A stretch of 64,000 nucleotides of DNA from Marsupella aquatica (Eukaryota > Marchantiophyta), in NCBI GenBank assembly GCA_973895155.1, contig OZ316895.1, positions 13,578,001 to 13,642,000 on the forward strand, in the 5' to 3' direction. This document shows, one piece after another, positions 31,892 through 41,747 of the stretch. Both the position numbers and the translations under genes were made by a program. Each line of letters opens with the position of its first letter. The first letter of the stretch is position 1. The notes under the pieces are model-generated. The model had not been told where the DNA came from and did no database searches. It was given only the letters and a program-made list of their open reading frames with translations.

Positions 31892-32640
31892 CCAACAAAG
31901 AAAGGCAGATGCATGTCATCCTAGCACCATCTCCTTATCTGACTCATCATGCCATCTGGCTCCAGTCTCATCCTGCTGACTGGTACATGGATTGCGGCTT
32001 AATCCATCTGCATCTAAGTTCACTTTTCCAGGCCTATGCACCACCTGGAAATTATACTCCTGTAACAACAATGCCCATCGTGCAAGCTTCCCTGTAAGCT
32101 TGTCAGACTCCATTAACCACTTAAGAGGCTGATGATTAGTGATCAAGGTGAAGGGGTTACCAAACAAGTAGCAACGAAAGTGTGCAACAGCCCACACTGC
32201 TGCCAAACACTCTCCCTCATAAGAGCTATACTTAGCCTCTACTGAATTGTTTGATCTACTGGCATAAGCCACAACAAACTCATTCCCCTCATCATCCTTC
32301 TGAGTCAGCACTGCTCCAAGTCCTACTCCACTCCAATCAGTGTGTAGCTGAAATGGTTTGCCTGAACGGTATCTCCATGAGCTCTCTCCATGTCACTGTA
32401 ACGGTATATATGGCCTACGAAAGATTGGCGCATAACTAGCCAATTCAATCTGAATACCAGGACCCTTTAATGTCCCCAAATCTTTCATGCTAAATGCAAA
32501 ACAATTTCAGTAACTCTTCAGGAATCGATGCATGCGACGTTTCTCCTTCCCTGTCAACTTAGGGCCAAGCTGTGGTTCCCAACTCTCCACCAAATCCCTA
32601 ATATCTCTTTGTAGGGTAGAAGAGATAGCCAATGATTGCT
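31892..32640 (-). pseudogene. RNase H and remnant of reverse transcriptase (copy A)
   Basis: The N-terminal edge of RT (ASYAPIFRRPY) at about 32400-32430 is followed almost directly by RNase H (PFQLHTDWSGVGLGAVL). The fingers and palm, including the YxDD-type site, are absent, about 1 kb compared with a normal element. RNase H keeps YASRSNNSVEAKYSSYEGE, but the expected TDHQ reads TNHQ, a likely G-to-A loss of a catalytic Asp. In-frame stops flank the remnant. No RT activity is possible. Confidence 0.85.
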
Positions 32641-32680
32641 ATTTAGCAGTAGATTGAGCAGTCCCTTCCTGCTCAACAAT

Positions 32681-33905
32681 CTATCCAGCCTTGGCCAATC
32701 CTGCCATAGGTCCATGGACTGTCTGCTCGCCCCCAGCTGTGGTCAATACTGTCTTAGTGGACCGCAAGCTCACCAAGGGACAATCAGTAATTCCAGTAGA
32801 GCGCATCCGCAACTGTTCAGCTACTCCCAAGCTGATAATCCAAGTCAAACAATTCAGGTCCATTGCTTGACCAAGAACCTGGCGCCGCAAACCCTCTGAC
32901 AGAGAGGCAACTGCAGTGGTGCCAGTCAAAAATCCCATAGCACGCTCTCTCTCATCAGCAGTAGGTTCCACTAACTGCTGGAGAGCTGTGTCCCACACAA
33001 GTCCAGGGCCACCTACTCTGAATGCATATGAAGTAGAGTGGCTTACAAGAGTGGGTAATGCACAACGTGGGCACCCAACTACATTGACCATTGCCAATGG
33101 AGGTCTATCAGGTTGGGTCACATCCTGTGCACGACGTCCTGAATCCAAAATATCATCCACCACTAAGGCTGGTGAGCGTGGAATGTTGTCAAATGCGCAC
33201 TTCAGCACCTCACATGGGATCAAATTAGTCCACCACAAGTGTGGAAGATGTGCACGAGAACCCGCACGTGCAACATCCAATAACATAGCAGGTCCAATCC
33301 AAGACCTTACCTGGTGAACACTGGCAACAATCCGACTACGATCATCATCTAACAATAGCACATTCTCCAAAATGTATGTTGGAGACTGTGTCTGATGTAG
33401 CTGGAGATGACGCAGCACCCGTAACATCTCCCAAAACAATGCAGAGCGTGGATCATGAAGTCCATGCCCAACGCCAGCTCTAGATTGGCCCTAACATGGC
33501 CAACCAGCAATCACCAAATCAATGGGGCCAACACGATGCAGATGATCTGCCCCCAGCAATGAAATATCAGCAGATAGTGCATGCTGATAACCATGAACAG
33601 CATCCACTGGCAGCAACTATGGATATCTATCCACCAACATAGCCACATGTCGCAAATGAGACCCTTTGTGCTGTCTCATCTGACTCCACATACAAATAAC
33701 GACGCACAATAATTCCTGCCTGAAGAATAGCAGCCAATCCAGTGCTAATCCCACCAAAAAGATCCAACAAACAAATACCCTCTGGTGGATACTGCCAAGC
33801 AATAGGAGTGGTATCCAATGGTGAAAGAGTCACAGGTCCATCTGCAAGAGGCTGTTCTGCTCCTGACTGTGGTGTAAAAGCATGACGCCATGCATCATGT
33901 ACCAA
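32681..33905 (-). pseudogene. C5 cytosine DNA methyltransferase, copy A (broken)
   Basis: Motif I is CLLDLFGGISTGL, motif VI is YILENV, motif VIII is RAHLPHLWWTNL, and motifs IX-X are ERERAMGFLTGT and LRRQVLGQAMD, in the canonical DNMT1/DNMT3 order. The catalytic PCQ motif reads Pro-Cys-stop: the Gln codon is TAG at 33491-33493. A one-base insertion near 33650 shifts the frame after motif I, and a TAG lies at 33617-33619. The gene sits between protease and RT in the same orientation as pol, so it is part of the retroelement. The C-terminal end is complete here, unlike copy B. Confidence 0.9.
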
Positions 33906-34991
33906 TCGTGCTGCTGTCTATGGCAAGGCCTATGTAGTGCCCCACACTGGTGGCACAACACTGCCAACAGGTAATCCTCGCATGATGTGCTCCTTATGAG
34001 ACTCCTCCAATGGTGGAACATATGCTGCATGCGCATTACCCTCAATCAAATCATCAGGTCCAACAATTAGACCATTGAATGCTGCCAAAGACAATGGTGT
34101 GGATTTAGGGCCTCCCATAGGTCCACTAAATCTCACTGGCAATTTTCTCAATCAAGCATCTCCTGACTGCCAATCAGGTCTATATGACACTGATTCCTCC
34201 CAAAAATCAAGAATAAATCCCATGGGTAGAGCACTGTACATCCCACCAACACATCATATGACTCTGCCTTAGTCAGAATAGCTCGCGCCTATATCTGTGA
34301 GCTATCTATGATATGACCTTCCTGAATCCTCAAATCAAGAGGTCTCCTGGTAATGTGTTGTGTAGGTGTAGGTCCCCCCAATGAAGTCTGAATGGGAAAG
34401 GGACAATCCTCCAAATCCTCTGGACGCAATCCCAATCCACGTATGGCAGACTTTCCCAACATCAAGGGCTGAGCACCAGTATCCAGTAACACCCTCTCTG
34501 GCTGGTATACTGCTCCAGAAGGCCCAACTAATCGGAAGATACCACTCCGATTATCCAATGACAACACTAGGTTTAAACCTAGTCCTCTCAAATGCAGGGC
34601 ATGCTGGTAAATCCACCAACCTCGCTGCTGCTGCATGCCATGTCTCACTAGTAGTAGTAGGTGGCATGGTCTTCACTACATCAACACTACAAGTTGCTTC
34701 TGCATGGGAAGCAACCACTGGAGTGTCCTCACATAGTGTAGCTGCCAATCTGAACACTTCTGCAGGACCAACTTCCAAGTTCAGCATGTCTGTTGCTGAA
34801 AATAATGGGGCGCGTACCATGGCAATAGCCGCCCCCAGCAAGGTACTTGTCATCCCTGCTGCATCACTACCTGATTCTGCCAACTTACCCACGTTAGGGT
34901 TTGTCCGAACCGGGTTCATAGAGGCAGTCTGAACTGTCTCTGACAATGTAAAAGACTGAGGAAGCTTTGTCTGCCGACGTGCATTCCCCCT
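33906..34991 (-). pseudogene. Aspartic protease and linker, copy A
   Basis: The retropepsin core LLDTGAQPLMLGKSAIRGLGL is at about 34425-34487. A linker of unknown function (PPLEESHKEHIMRGLPVGSVV) leads towards the methyltransferase. A TGA inside the linker (after QSGDA) is shared with copy B. Confidence 0.8.
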
Positions 34992-35988
34992 CTATGGATC
35001 TAACTCCACTACTGCTCCTCGGGGCTCAAGAGCTTTGGCTGCCCCACGTGTCAAAGCTGCTGATGCATCAATATGTGCAGTGCCACACATGAATCCCATG
35101 GTGGCAAGGTCTCCATCAGCTCCATAAGATGTGGAAGGACCATGGGATGTGGAAGGTCCATAGGATGTTGATGCCCCATCACCAGAAGTAGGTCTCACCT
35201 GGGAACTAGCCATGGCAGCTAGCTATTGCTCCAATTGAGCAATCTTAGCATCCTTTGGATCTATGGTTACAGCAGGGACAGCATCACCTCCATGTCTCCC
35301 TGCATGTGGCATGCCATGACCACGTCCACCACCTCTACCTCCTCCTCCTCTTCCCTGATCATGTGTACGGGATCCTCCCCTTCATAACTCAGGGTGGAAT
35401 GAGAAACACCTATCCTTGGTGTGTCCAGGAGCTCCATAGTGATCACACTATCGCTGATCAGGCAATGATGCTCCCCCTGATCCTCTATGATCTGGGCAAT
35501 ATCTCTGTGCATGATCCCCACCACAGGTCCAACATCCTGACCGCTGTCTAGCATAAGAGGGCACAGGTCTCTGACTGGTAGACTCTCGTGCAGTAGGCTT
35601 CTCCCTCTGGCTCTTTCATGCAATAGGTTGTGGTGTGGATGTAGATGCAGCCTTTGGTGCTTCCTTGGCAAATCCGAAAGTCACCACCTTCTCATTCACC
35701 ATATTGAGCTCAATGCGCTCAGAAAGGGTAAAAACAACTGCTAATGTGGGATCTGCATCCCTAAGCAGAGTGACATCTCTCACTCTACGTCACAATTCTC
35801 TGTCCAAAATTGCATACCAAAACTGGACTGCCTGAGCCTCTGTCACTCCCTTAGTGACAGTGATCAATTTGCGCATACGAGTGTATGCCTCACGTAGACT
35901 TTCTCTAGTCTTGCGCTGGAACTCCTGGTGACCCTTCAACTTATTAGTTCTCACACCCTGATAGTCACAATCACACCGGTAGGATCGT
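34992..35988 (-). pseudogene. Gag C-terminal part with zinc knuckles, copy A
   Basis: Corresponds to 37658-38713 of copy B, with 63 bp missing (B 37678-37740). It contains two CCHC knuckles, an RGG-rich stretch and a tail ending VVELDP before a TAG shared with copy B. Several extra stops are present, such as in the second knuckle. The N-terminal half of gag is found at 29738-30038 in inverted position. Confidence 0.82.
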
Positions 35989-37086
35989 TGGTTCTATTTA
36001 AGTACTTTGTTGCTATTTGATCTGGTTCTGGCCAAGCTTGAACGTTGTTGGATTTGGATCTGGTCTAGATCTGGATCTGGATCTGGAAAGAGATGGCCGA
36101 AGGTTGCTGCTTGTATCGCACTGCTATTCTGTGGACAGATCTGTTAGAATTTTGAGTGCTTGCAGCATTTTATTGTCAAGGGACGCTCGCGAAATGTCCC
36201 AAAACCATGCACGATAGGTTTGCAGAGGTCGAGAGCCATCGACGTTGCCGTTGTTGTGAAGGAAATTGCTGCTTTCGAGTGGCAAATATTGCCATTTCTG
36301 AGCCCGACGATTTCTGTTTTGTATACACACACAACTGTGCGCGCATAAGGCGACATGTGAGGTCACCCATCCCGAAAGTGCTCCCAACCGAGAGCGCAAA
36401 GTCACCCATTGCGAGCGCAAGCAGGCGCGAGGTCGAGGTTACCCATCCCAGGGCTATTCCGGGTCGTGAGCGCGAGGGGAGGCACAAGGTCGAGCGCGAG
36501 GAGGTCACCCATCCCGGGGTTATTCCCAGCCGCAAGCGCTTAAACTGGCAAGTTCTCATCCCACCTTGTGTACACACAATTTTTCACAATTTGTTGTTTA
36601 GATTCAAGCGCCAAGGGGCTTTATACACTTTCCGATTTGCTTAGAGCCTTGTTTCAGGCCAAATCAGAGGCTCTTTAGAAGTTTTTGATAGTTCTGAGTT
36701 CATCTAAATACACAGATTGAACCAATTGTGCATGGTTTCTCATCTATAACATTGGGACATCATGAAGCCTATTATGAAGGCCTTTCATTGAACATTATGA
36801 ATATTTGTTTGATCAATGTGTGATCACTCTTGGTGTGAAGAGTTAGTGTTTGATTATTCTTGTTGATTGGATCCTCTCCACACTTATTTCCTGTTTATGC
36901 ACCATGTTGGTTCGGTGTGGGCGCTTGATTCCATAGGAGTGATCCGGGTTTGCAACTGGATATTCTAGTGTGCTATGTATTTCTTTCCTGGTGATGTTGG
37001 AGTGATGCCCAACACACCAAGGTGAGTGCTTGTGGTGCTGACAGGGATAGATTGTCCTTAGGGTTAGCACATAGATTAGGTTAGGG
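35989..37086 (+). other. Spacer, candidate LTR and leader of copy B
   Basis: There is no gene. A TATA-like ctatttaag lies at 35994-36002, a gatctg microsatellite at 36056-36091, and the motif gtcacccatccc recurs four times with variation (36358-36520). Position and TATA box suggest LTR plus leader for copy B, but no second LTR is present to confirm the ends. Confidence 0.4.
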
Positions 37087-38713
37087 TTGGTCACCACGGA
37101 TTCTTCTGGTGCTACTGGATTACCCGATGGACGACGGACTGGTTTCACTCGGAGTGGGGCACAGTTTCGGCCAGCGGCATTGGTAGCAGTCAGTAGTGCA
37201 GCTTCAAATAGTGATTCTGATGAGGACTCAGTGACCAGTTCTCCTCATCATCAGGTGGTTGCACCTTTGTTGTGGGATATGGACGAGATGTACGGGGCTA
37301 CAAAGGGCCCACGACGATACTCTGGTGCAATTGGCACAATTGATCTGGATGACTTCATCCAGGAGTTTGATACGTGGTGCGATATGCAGACATTGCGTAA
37401 CGCCACATTGTTTACCCCTTTCATGGCATGGAAGGGATTATTTCAGCATTTGGAGGGGCCACCCATGGATGACTACCATGAGTTTTGGAAGGCTCATTTG
37501 GTTAAGATTGAGGCATGGAGGCAGCATTGGTCGCCTAATTACGTGTCCATCACCTATGGCACTAGTGCGGTTGCCCAACCCATTGCCACATCTGCTGCTT
37601 CTTCTAGCAGCACTAGCCAGAGTGGCACACCATCCACCAGCAGCATCCACCGCTACTCCTACCGGTGTGATTGTGACAGGAACTGGAGTTGCGCCAACAT
37701 TTAACCCTGTGGTGGAATTCTTTGAGGTACTGAAGCAGAACTATCAGGGTGTAAGAACTGATAAGTTGAAGGGTCTTCAGGAGTTCCAGCACAAGACTGG
37801 AGAGAGTCTACGTGAGGCATACACTCGTATGTGCAGATTGATCATTGTCACCAAGGGAGTGACAGAGGCTCAGGCAGTCCAGTTTTGGTATGCAATTTTG
37901 GACAGAGAATTGCGACGTAGAGTGAGAGATGTCACTCTGCTTAGGGATGCAGATCCCACATTAGCAGTTGTTTTTACCCTTTCTGAGCGCATTGAGCTCA
38001 ATATGGTGAATGAGAAGGTGGTGACTTTCGGATTTGCCAAGGAAGCACCAAAGGCTGCATCCACATCCACACCACAACCTTTTGCACGGAAGAGCCAGAG
38101 GGAGAAGCCTACTGCACGAGATTCTATCAGCTAGAGACCTGTGCCCTCTTATGCTGGACAGCAGTCAGGATGTTGGACCTGTGGTGGGGATCATGCACAG
38201 AGATATTGCCTAGATCATAGAGGATCAGGGGGAGCATCATTGCCTGATCAGCGACAGTGTGATCACTGTGGAGCTCTTGGACACACCAAGGATAGGTGTT
38301 TCTCATTCCATCCTGAGTTACGGAGAGGAGGATCCCGTACACATGATCAAGGAAGAGGAGGAGGAGGTAGAGGCGGTGGACGTGGTCGTGGCATGCCACA
38401 TGCAGGGAGACATGGAGGTGACATTGCCCCTGCTGTAACCATAGATCCAAAGGATGCTAAGATTGCTCAATTGGAGCAACAGCTAGCTGCCATGGCTAGT
38501 TCCCAGATGAGACCTACTTCTGGTGATGGGGCATCAACATCCTATGGACCTTCCACATCCCATGATCCTTCCACATCTTATGGAGCTGATGGAGACCTTG
38601 CCACCATGGGATTCATGTGTGGCACTGCACATATTGATGCATCAGCAGCTTTGACACTTGGGGCAGCCAAAGCTCTTGAGCCCCGAGGAGCAGTAGTGGA
38701 GTTAGATCCATAG
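37087..38713 (+). pseudogene. Gag, copy B
   Basis: The N-terminal part has no clear ATG before MDEMYGATKG at 37280; upstream the frame is open from about 37087. A frameshift at about 37620-37660 separates the N-terminal part from the retrotransposon gag core (VVEFFEVLKQNYQG, KLKGLQEFQHKTGESLREAY). A TAG at 38132-38134 precedes two zinc knuckles (CWTCGGDHAQRYC and CDHCGALGHTKDRC) and an RGG-rich stretch that would bind RNA. The frame closes at TAG 38711-38713, which copy A also has. Copy A keeps a sense codon at the 38132 stop, so that one is private to B. Confidence 0.85.
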
Positions 38714-39805
38714 AGGGGGGATGCACGTCGGCAGACAAAGCTTCCTCAGTCTTTTACATTGTCAGAGACAGTTCAGACTGCCTCTATGAACCCGGTTCGA
38801 ACAAACCCTAACATGGGTAAGTTGGCAGAATCAGGTAGTGATGCAGCAGGGATGACAAGTACCTTGCTGGGGGCGGCTATTGCCATGGTACGCGCCCCAT
38901 TATTTTCAGCGACAGACATGCTGAACTTGGGAGTTGGTCCTGCATAAGTGTTCAGATTGGCAGCTACACTATGTGAGGACACTCCAGTGGTTGCTTCCCA
39001 TGCAGAAGCAACTTGTAGTGTTGATGTAGTGAAGACCATGCCACCTACTACTACTAGTGAGACATGGCATGCAGCAGCAGCGAGGTTGGTGGATTTACCA
39101 GCACGCCCTGCATTTAAGAGAACTAGGTTTAAACCTAGTGTTGTGTCATTGGATAATCGGAGTGGTATCTTCCGATTAGTTGGGCCTTCTGGAGTAGTAT
39201 ACCAGCCAGAGAGGGTGTTACTGGATACTGGTGCTCAGCCCTTGATGTTGGGAAAGTCTGCCATACGTGGATTGGGATTGCGTCCAGAGGATTTGGAGGA
39301 TTGTCCCTTTCCCATTCAGACTTCATTGGGGGGACCTACACCTACACAACACATTACCAGGAGACCTCTTGATTTGAGGATTCAGGAAGGTCATACCATA
39401 GATAGCTCACAGATACAGGCGCAAGCTATTCTGACTAAGGCAGAGTCATATGATGTGTTGGTGGGATGTACAGTGCTCTACCCCATGGGATTTATTCTTG
39501 ATTTTTGGGAGGAATCAGTGTCATATAGACCTGATTGGCAGTCAGGAGATGCTTGATTGAGAAAATTAATTGCCAGTGAGATTTAGTGGACCTATGGGAG
39601 GCCTAAATCTACACCATTGTCTTTGGCAGCATTCAGTGGTCTAATTGCTGGACCTGATGATTTGATTGAGGGTAATGCGCATGCAACAGATGTTCCACCA
39701 TTGGAGGAGTCTCATAAGGAGCACATCATGCGAGGATTACCTGTTGGTAGTGTTGTGCCACTAGTGTGGGGCACTGCACAGGCCTTGCCACAGACAACAG
39801 CATGA
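38714..39805 (+). pseudogene. Aspartic protease and linker, copy B
   Basis: The retropepsin motif LLDTGAQPL (Asp codon near 39233) is followed by MLGKSAIRGLGL, and VLVGCTVLYPMGFILDFW follows further on. Stops: TAA at 38945-38947 (a Glu codon in copy A) and TGA at 39554-39556 (shared with A). The linker PPLEESHKEHIMRGLPVGSV connects to the methyltransferase. Confidence 0.82.
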
Positions 39806-40826
39806 TTGGTACATGATGCATGGCGTCATGCTTTTACACCACAGTCAGGAGCAGAACAGCCTCTTGCAGATGGACCTGTGACTCTTTCACCATTGGATAC
39901 CACTCCTATTGCTTGGCAGTATCCACTAGAGGGTATTTGTTTGTTGGATCTTTTTGGTGGGATTAGCACTGGATTGGCTACTGTTCTTCAGGCAGGAATT
40001 ATTGTGCGTCGTTATTTGTATGTGGAGTCAGATGAGACAGCACGGAGGGTCTCATTGTGACATGTGGCTATGTTGGTGGATAGATATCCATAGTTGCTGC
40101 CAGTGGATGTTGTTTGTGGTTATCAGCATGCACTACCTACTGATATTTCATTGCTGGGGGCAGATCATCTACATTGTGTTGGCCCCATTAATTTGGTGAT
40201 TACTGGTTGGCCATGTCAGGGCCAATCTAGAGCTGGCGTTGGGCATGGACTTCATGATCCACGCTCTGCATTGTTTTGGGAGATGTTACGGGTGCTGCGT
40301 CATCTCCAGCTACATCAGACACAATCTCCAGCATACATTTTGGAGAATGTGCCATTGTTAGGTGATGATCATAGTCAGCTTGTTGCCAGTGTTCACCAGA
40401 TGAGGTCTTGGATTGGACCTGCTGTGTTATTGGATGCTGCACGTGTGGGTTCTCGTGCACATCGTCCACGCTTGTGGTGGACCAATTTGATCCCATGTGA
40501 GGTGTTGAAGTGCGCATTTAACAACATTCCACGCTCACCAGCCTTAGTGGTGGATGATATTTTGGATCCAGGGCGTCGTGCACAGGGTATGACCCAACCT
40601 GATAGACCTCCATTGGCAATGGTCAATGCAATTGGGCGCCCACGTTGTGCATTACCCACTCTTGTAAGCCACTCTACTTCATATGCATTCAGAGTAGGTG
40701 GCCCTGGACTTGTGTGGGACACAGCTCTCCAGCAGTTAGTGGAACCTACTGCTGATGAGAGAGAGCGTGCTATGGGATTTTTGACTGGCACCACTGCAGT
40801 TGCCTCTCTGTCAGAGGGTTTGCGGC
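39806..40826 (+). pseudogene. C5 cytosine DNA methyltransferase, copy B (3' truncated)
   Basis: Motif I GICLLDLFGGISTGL binds AdoMet. The catalytic loop GWPCQGQSRAG has Pro-Cys-Gln at 40211-40219, with the nucleophile Cys at 40214-40216. Motif VI YILENVPLL has its ENV at 40343-40351, motif VIII is RAHRPRLWWTNL, and motif IX is DERERAMGFLTG. Motif X is cut by the LTR insertion after 40826. Two in-frame stops lie between motifs I and IV: TGA at 40058-40060 (a C-to-T change of CGA) and TAG at 40091-40093 (also in copy A). Motif order and the LEN/GF features are closest to the DNMT3/DNMT1 type rather than the rearranged DRM type. Function in the parent element would be cytosine methylation of DNA; self-methylation of new cDNA has been proposed for similar captured enzymes in charophytes and dinoflagellates. 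Confidence 0.92.
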
Positions 40827-41020
40827 TGTGGTGCGTCCCATGGCTCCCTAAACCCAAGAAACCCCCCAGCTCAAGCCGATTCCCGCAGGTTTCGTGCTTG
40901 GCGAGGCCGTTTCCGCGGCTTAGCGGCATGGGACGCTGCTAACCTTCTACTACTACTATTAACATTTTACACACATATACTGGACAGATCCTTCATCGGG
41001 TCATGAGATACGTAGCCGGC

Positions 41021-41030
41021 CTAATATAGG
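41021..41030 (-). promoter_or_regulatory. Candidate LTR TATA box
   Basis: On the minus strand the site reads cctatattag within the palindrome ggcctatattaggcc. It lies about 195 bp from the internal-facing end of the LTR, a reasonable place for a U3/R border. It is repeated at 51909-51918 and 62797-62806. Confidence 0.5.
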
Positions 41031-41235
41031 CCTTCCCCTGTCTTCCCCTGTCTTCCCCTCCGTCTTGTTAGGTATGTTTGGATTCCGCCGCCGGAATGAT
41101 CCCCAATAGGCTTGGTTAAGCCGCTAAGACCTCTCTTAGCTCGACACATCCAACTCTCACTCCCCTGCTTACTTTCCTTCCTTCTGTTGATGTGGGCACT
41201 CTTCACACAAGTTAATGCGACACACAAATAGCAAA

Positions 41236-41258
41236 ATGACTCATTCTGACTGAGTCAT
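41236..41258. promoter_or_regulatory. Inverted pair of bZIP-type sites in the LTR
   Basis: atgactca and tgagtcat form 8-bp arms around a 7-bp spacer. TGACTCA is the GCN4/AP-1 core bound by bZIP factors, including plant ones. It lies upstream of the TATA candidate in the transcription direction, as expected for an LTR enhancer. It is repeated at 52124-52146 and 63012-63034. Confidence 0.5.
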
Positions 41259-41694
41259 ACCATGCACTTGCCATACAAACAGTACATCTCATACACAAGT
41301 TCTGCGAACTAAGCCGTGAGGCCAACTCTATTCAGCTCTTAGGCATGAGGAAACATGAATATACACAAGGGTCACTGTATGACTAACCGAGAGCTTCTCG
41401 TACTACTTGATCCCAGCCCGGCTGGTGCAAACTAAAAACTTGCTAAAGAAGAGGCCCTGAGCTCCCCGCTGCCCAGGTACTTATCCTGGTAGTGGATCCG
41501 CCATTCTTTGCATCGTAAGCCTAATCTACTTAACAGTAATCTACTTGCCCGAATCTACCTACGTACAGCAAGGCAGGAGCACAAGTGTTGCTCCTACCAG
41601 TGGGACCGCAATCCCACTAAGCTAAGTGTCAGGGCCGCTCCTGGTTCTGATCCTAATCCTAAACGTGGAGATCCGCGCCCGCCCTGCCCACTCA

Positions 41695-41710
41695 CGCCTC
41701 CTCCCTCCAC
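41695..41710 (-). other. Polypurine tract next to LTR 1
   Basis: The minus strand reads gtggagggaggaggcg directly before the LTR start TGAGTGG. It would prime plus-strand DNA synthesis. Identical tracts lie at 52583-52598 and 63471-63486. Confidence 0.7.
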
Positions 41711-41747
41711 GTCCGCCCTCCCTAAAAGGAACGGCGCCCTTGCACCG

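Larger units (their letters stand above)
30039..35988 (-). mobile_element. Ty3/gypsy-like retroelement copy A with DNA methyltransferase and PHD-integrase (decayed)
   Basis: Read on the minus strand the order is gag C-terminus with zinc knuckles, aspartic protease, C5 cytosine methyltransferase, remnant of RT, RNase H, integrase, PHD finger, then 3' sequence. The integrase after RNase H places it in Ty3/gypsy. The copy is dead: in-frame TAG/TGA codons in almost every domain, a one-base insertion in the methyltransferase and loss of the RT core. It closely matches copy B (about 98% in one stretch compared by eye). Confidence 0.88.
37087..40826 (+). mobile_element. Ty3/gypsy-like retroelement copy B with DNA methyltransferase, truncated by nested insertion
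   Basis: It has the same family and order as copy A: gag, protease, methyltransferase. It ends abruptly at 40826, inside methyltransferase motif X, where the LTR of the second family begins. Copy A shows the uninterrupted target (gagggtttgcggc followed by gcc). RT, RNase H and integrase are not present in the window on this side. Confidence 0.9.
40827..41694 (-). repeat. LTR 1 of the tandem array (868 bp)
   Basis: Ends were set by TG...CA (minus strand TGAGTGGGC to CGCACCACA), the purine tract on one side and the primer-binding site on the other in the next copy. Minus-strand promoter features: a TATA-like cctatattagg at 41020-41030 with a 10-bp repeat (cttcccctgt) just upstream at 41031-41060, and paired TGACTCA/TGAGTCA sites at 41236-41258. 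A 10-bp inverted repeat (gcgtcccatg at 40833, catgggacgc at 40927) could fold the 3' end of the LTR. Confidence 0.88.

Noticed and set aside
32916-33317. Open frames antisense to the methyltransferase (also 40393-40929)
   Set aside because: Shadow of the methyltransferase frame on the opposite strand; the real motifs are on the pol strand.
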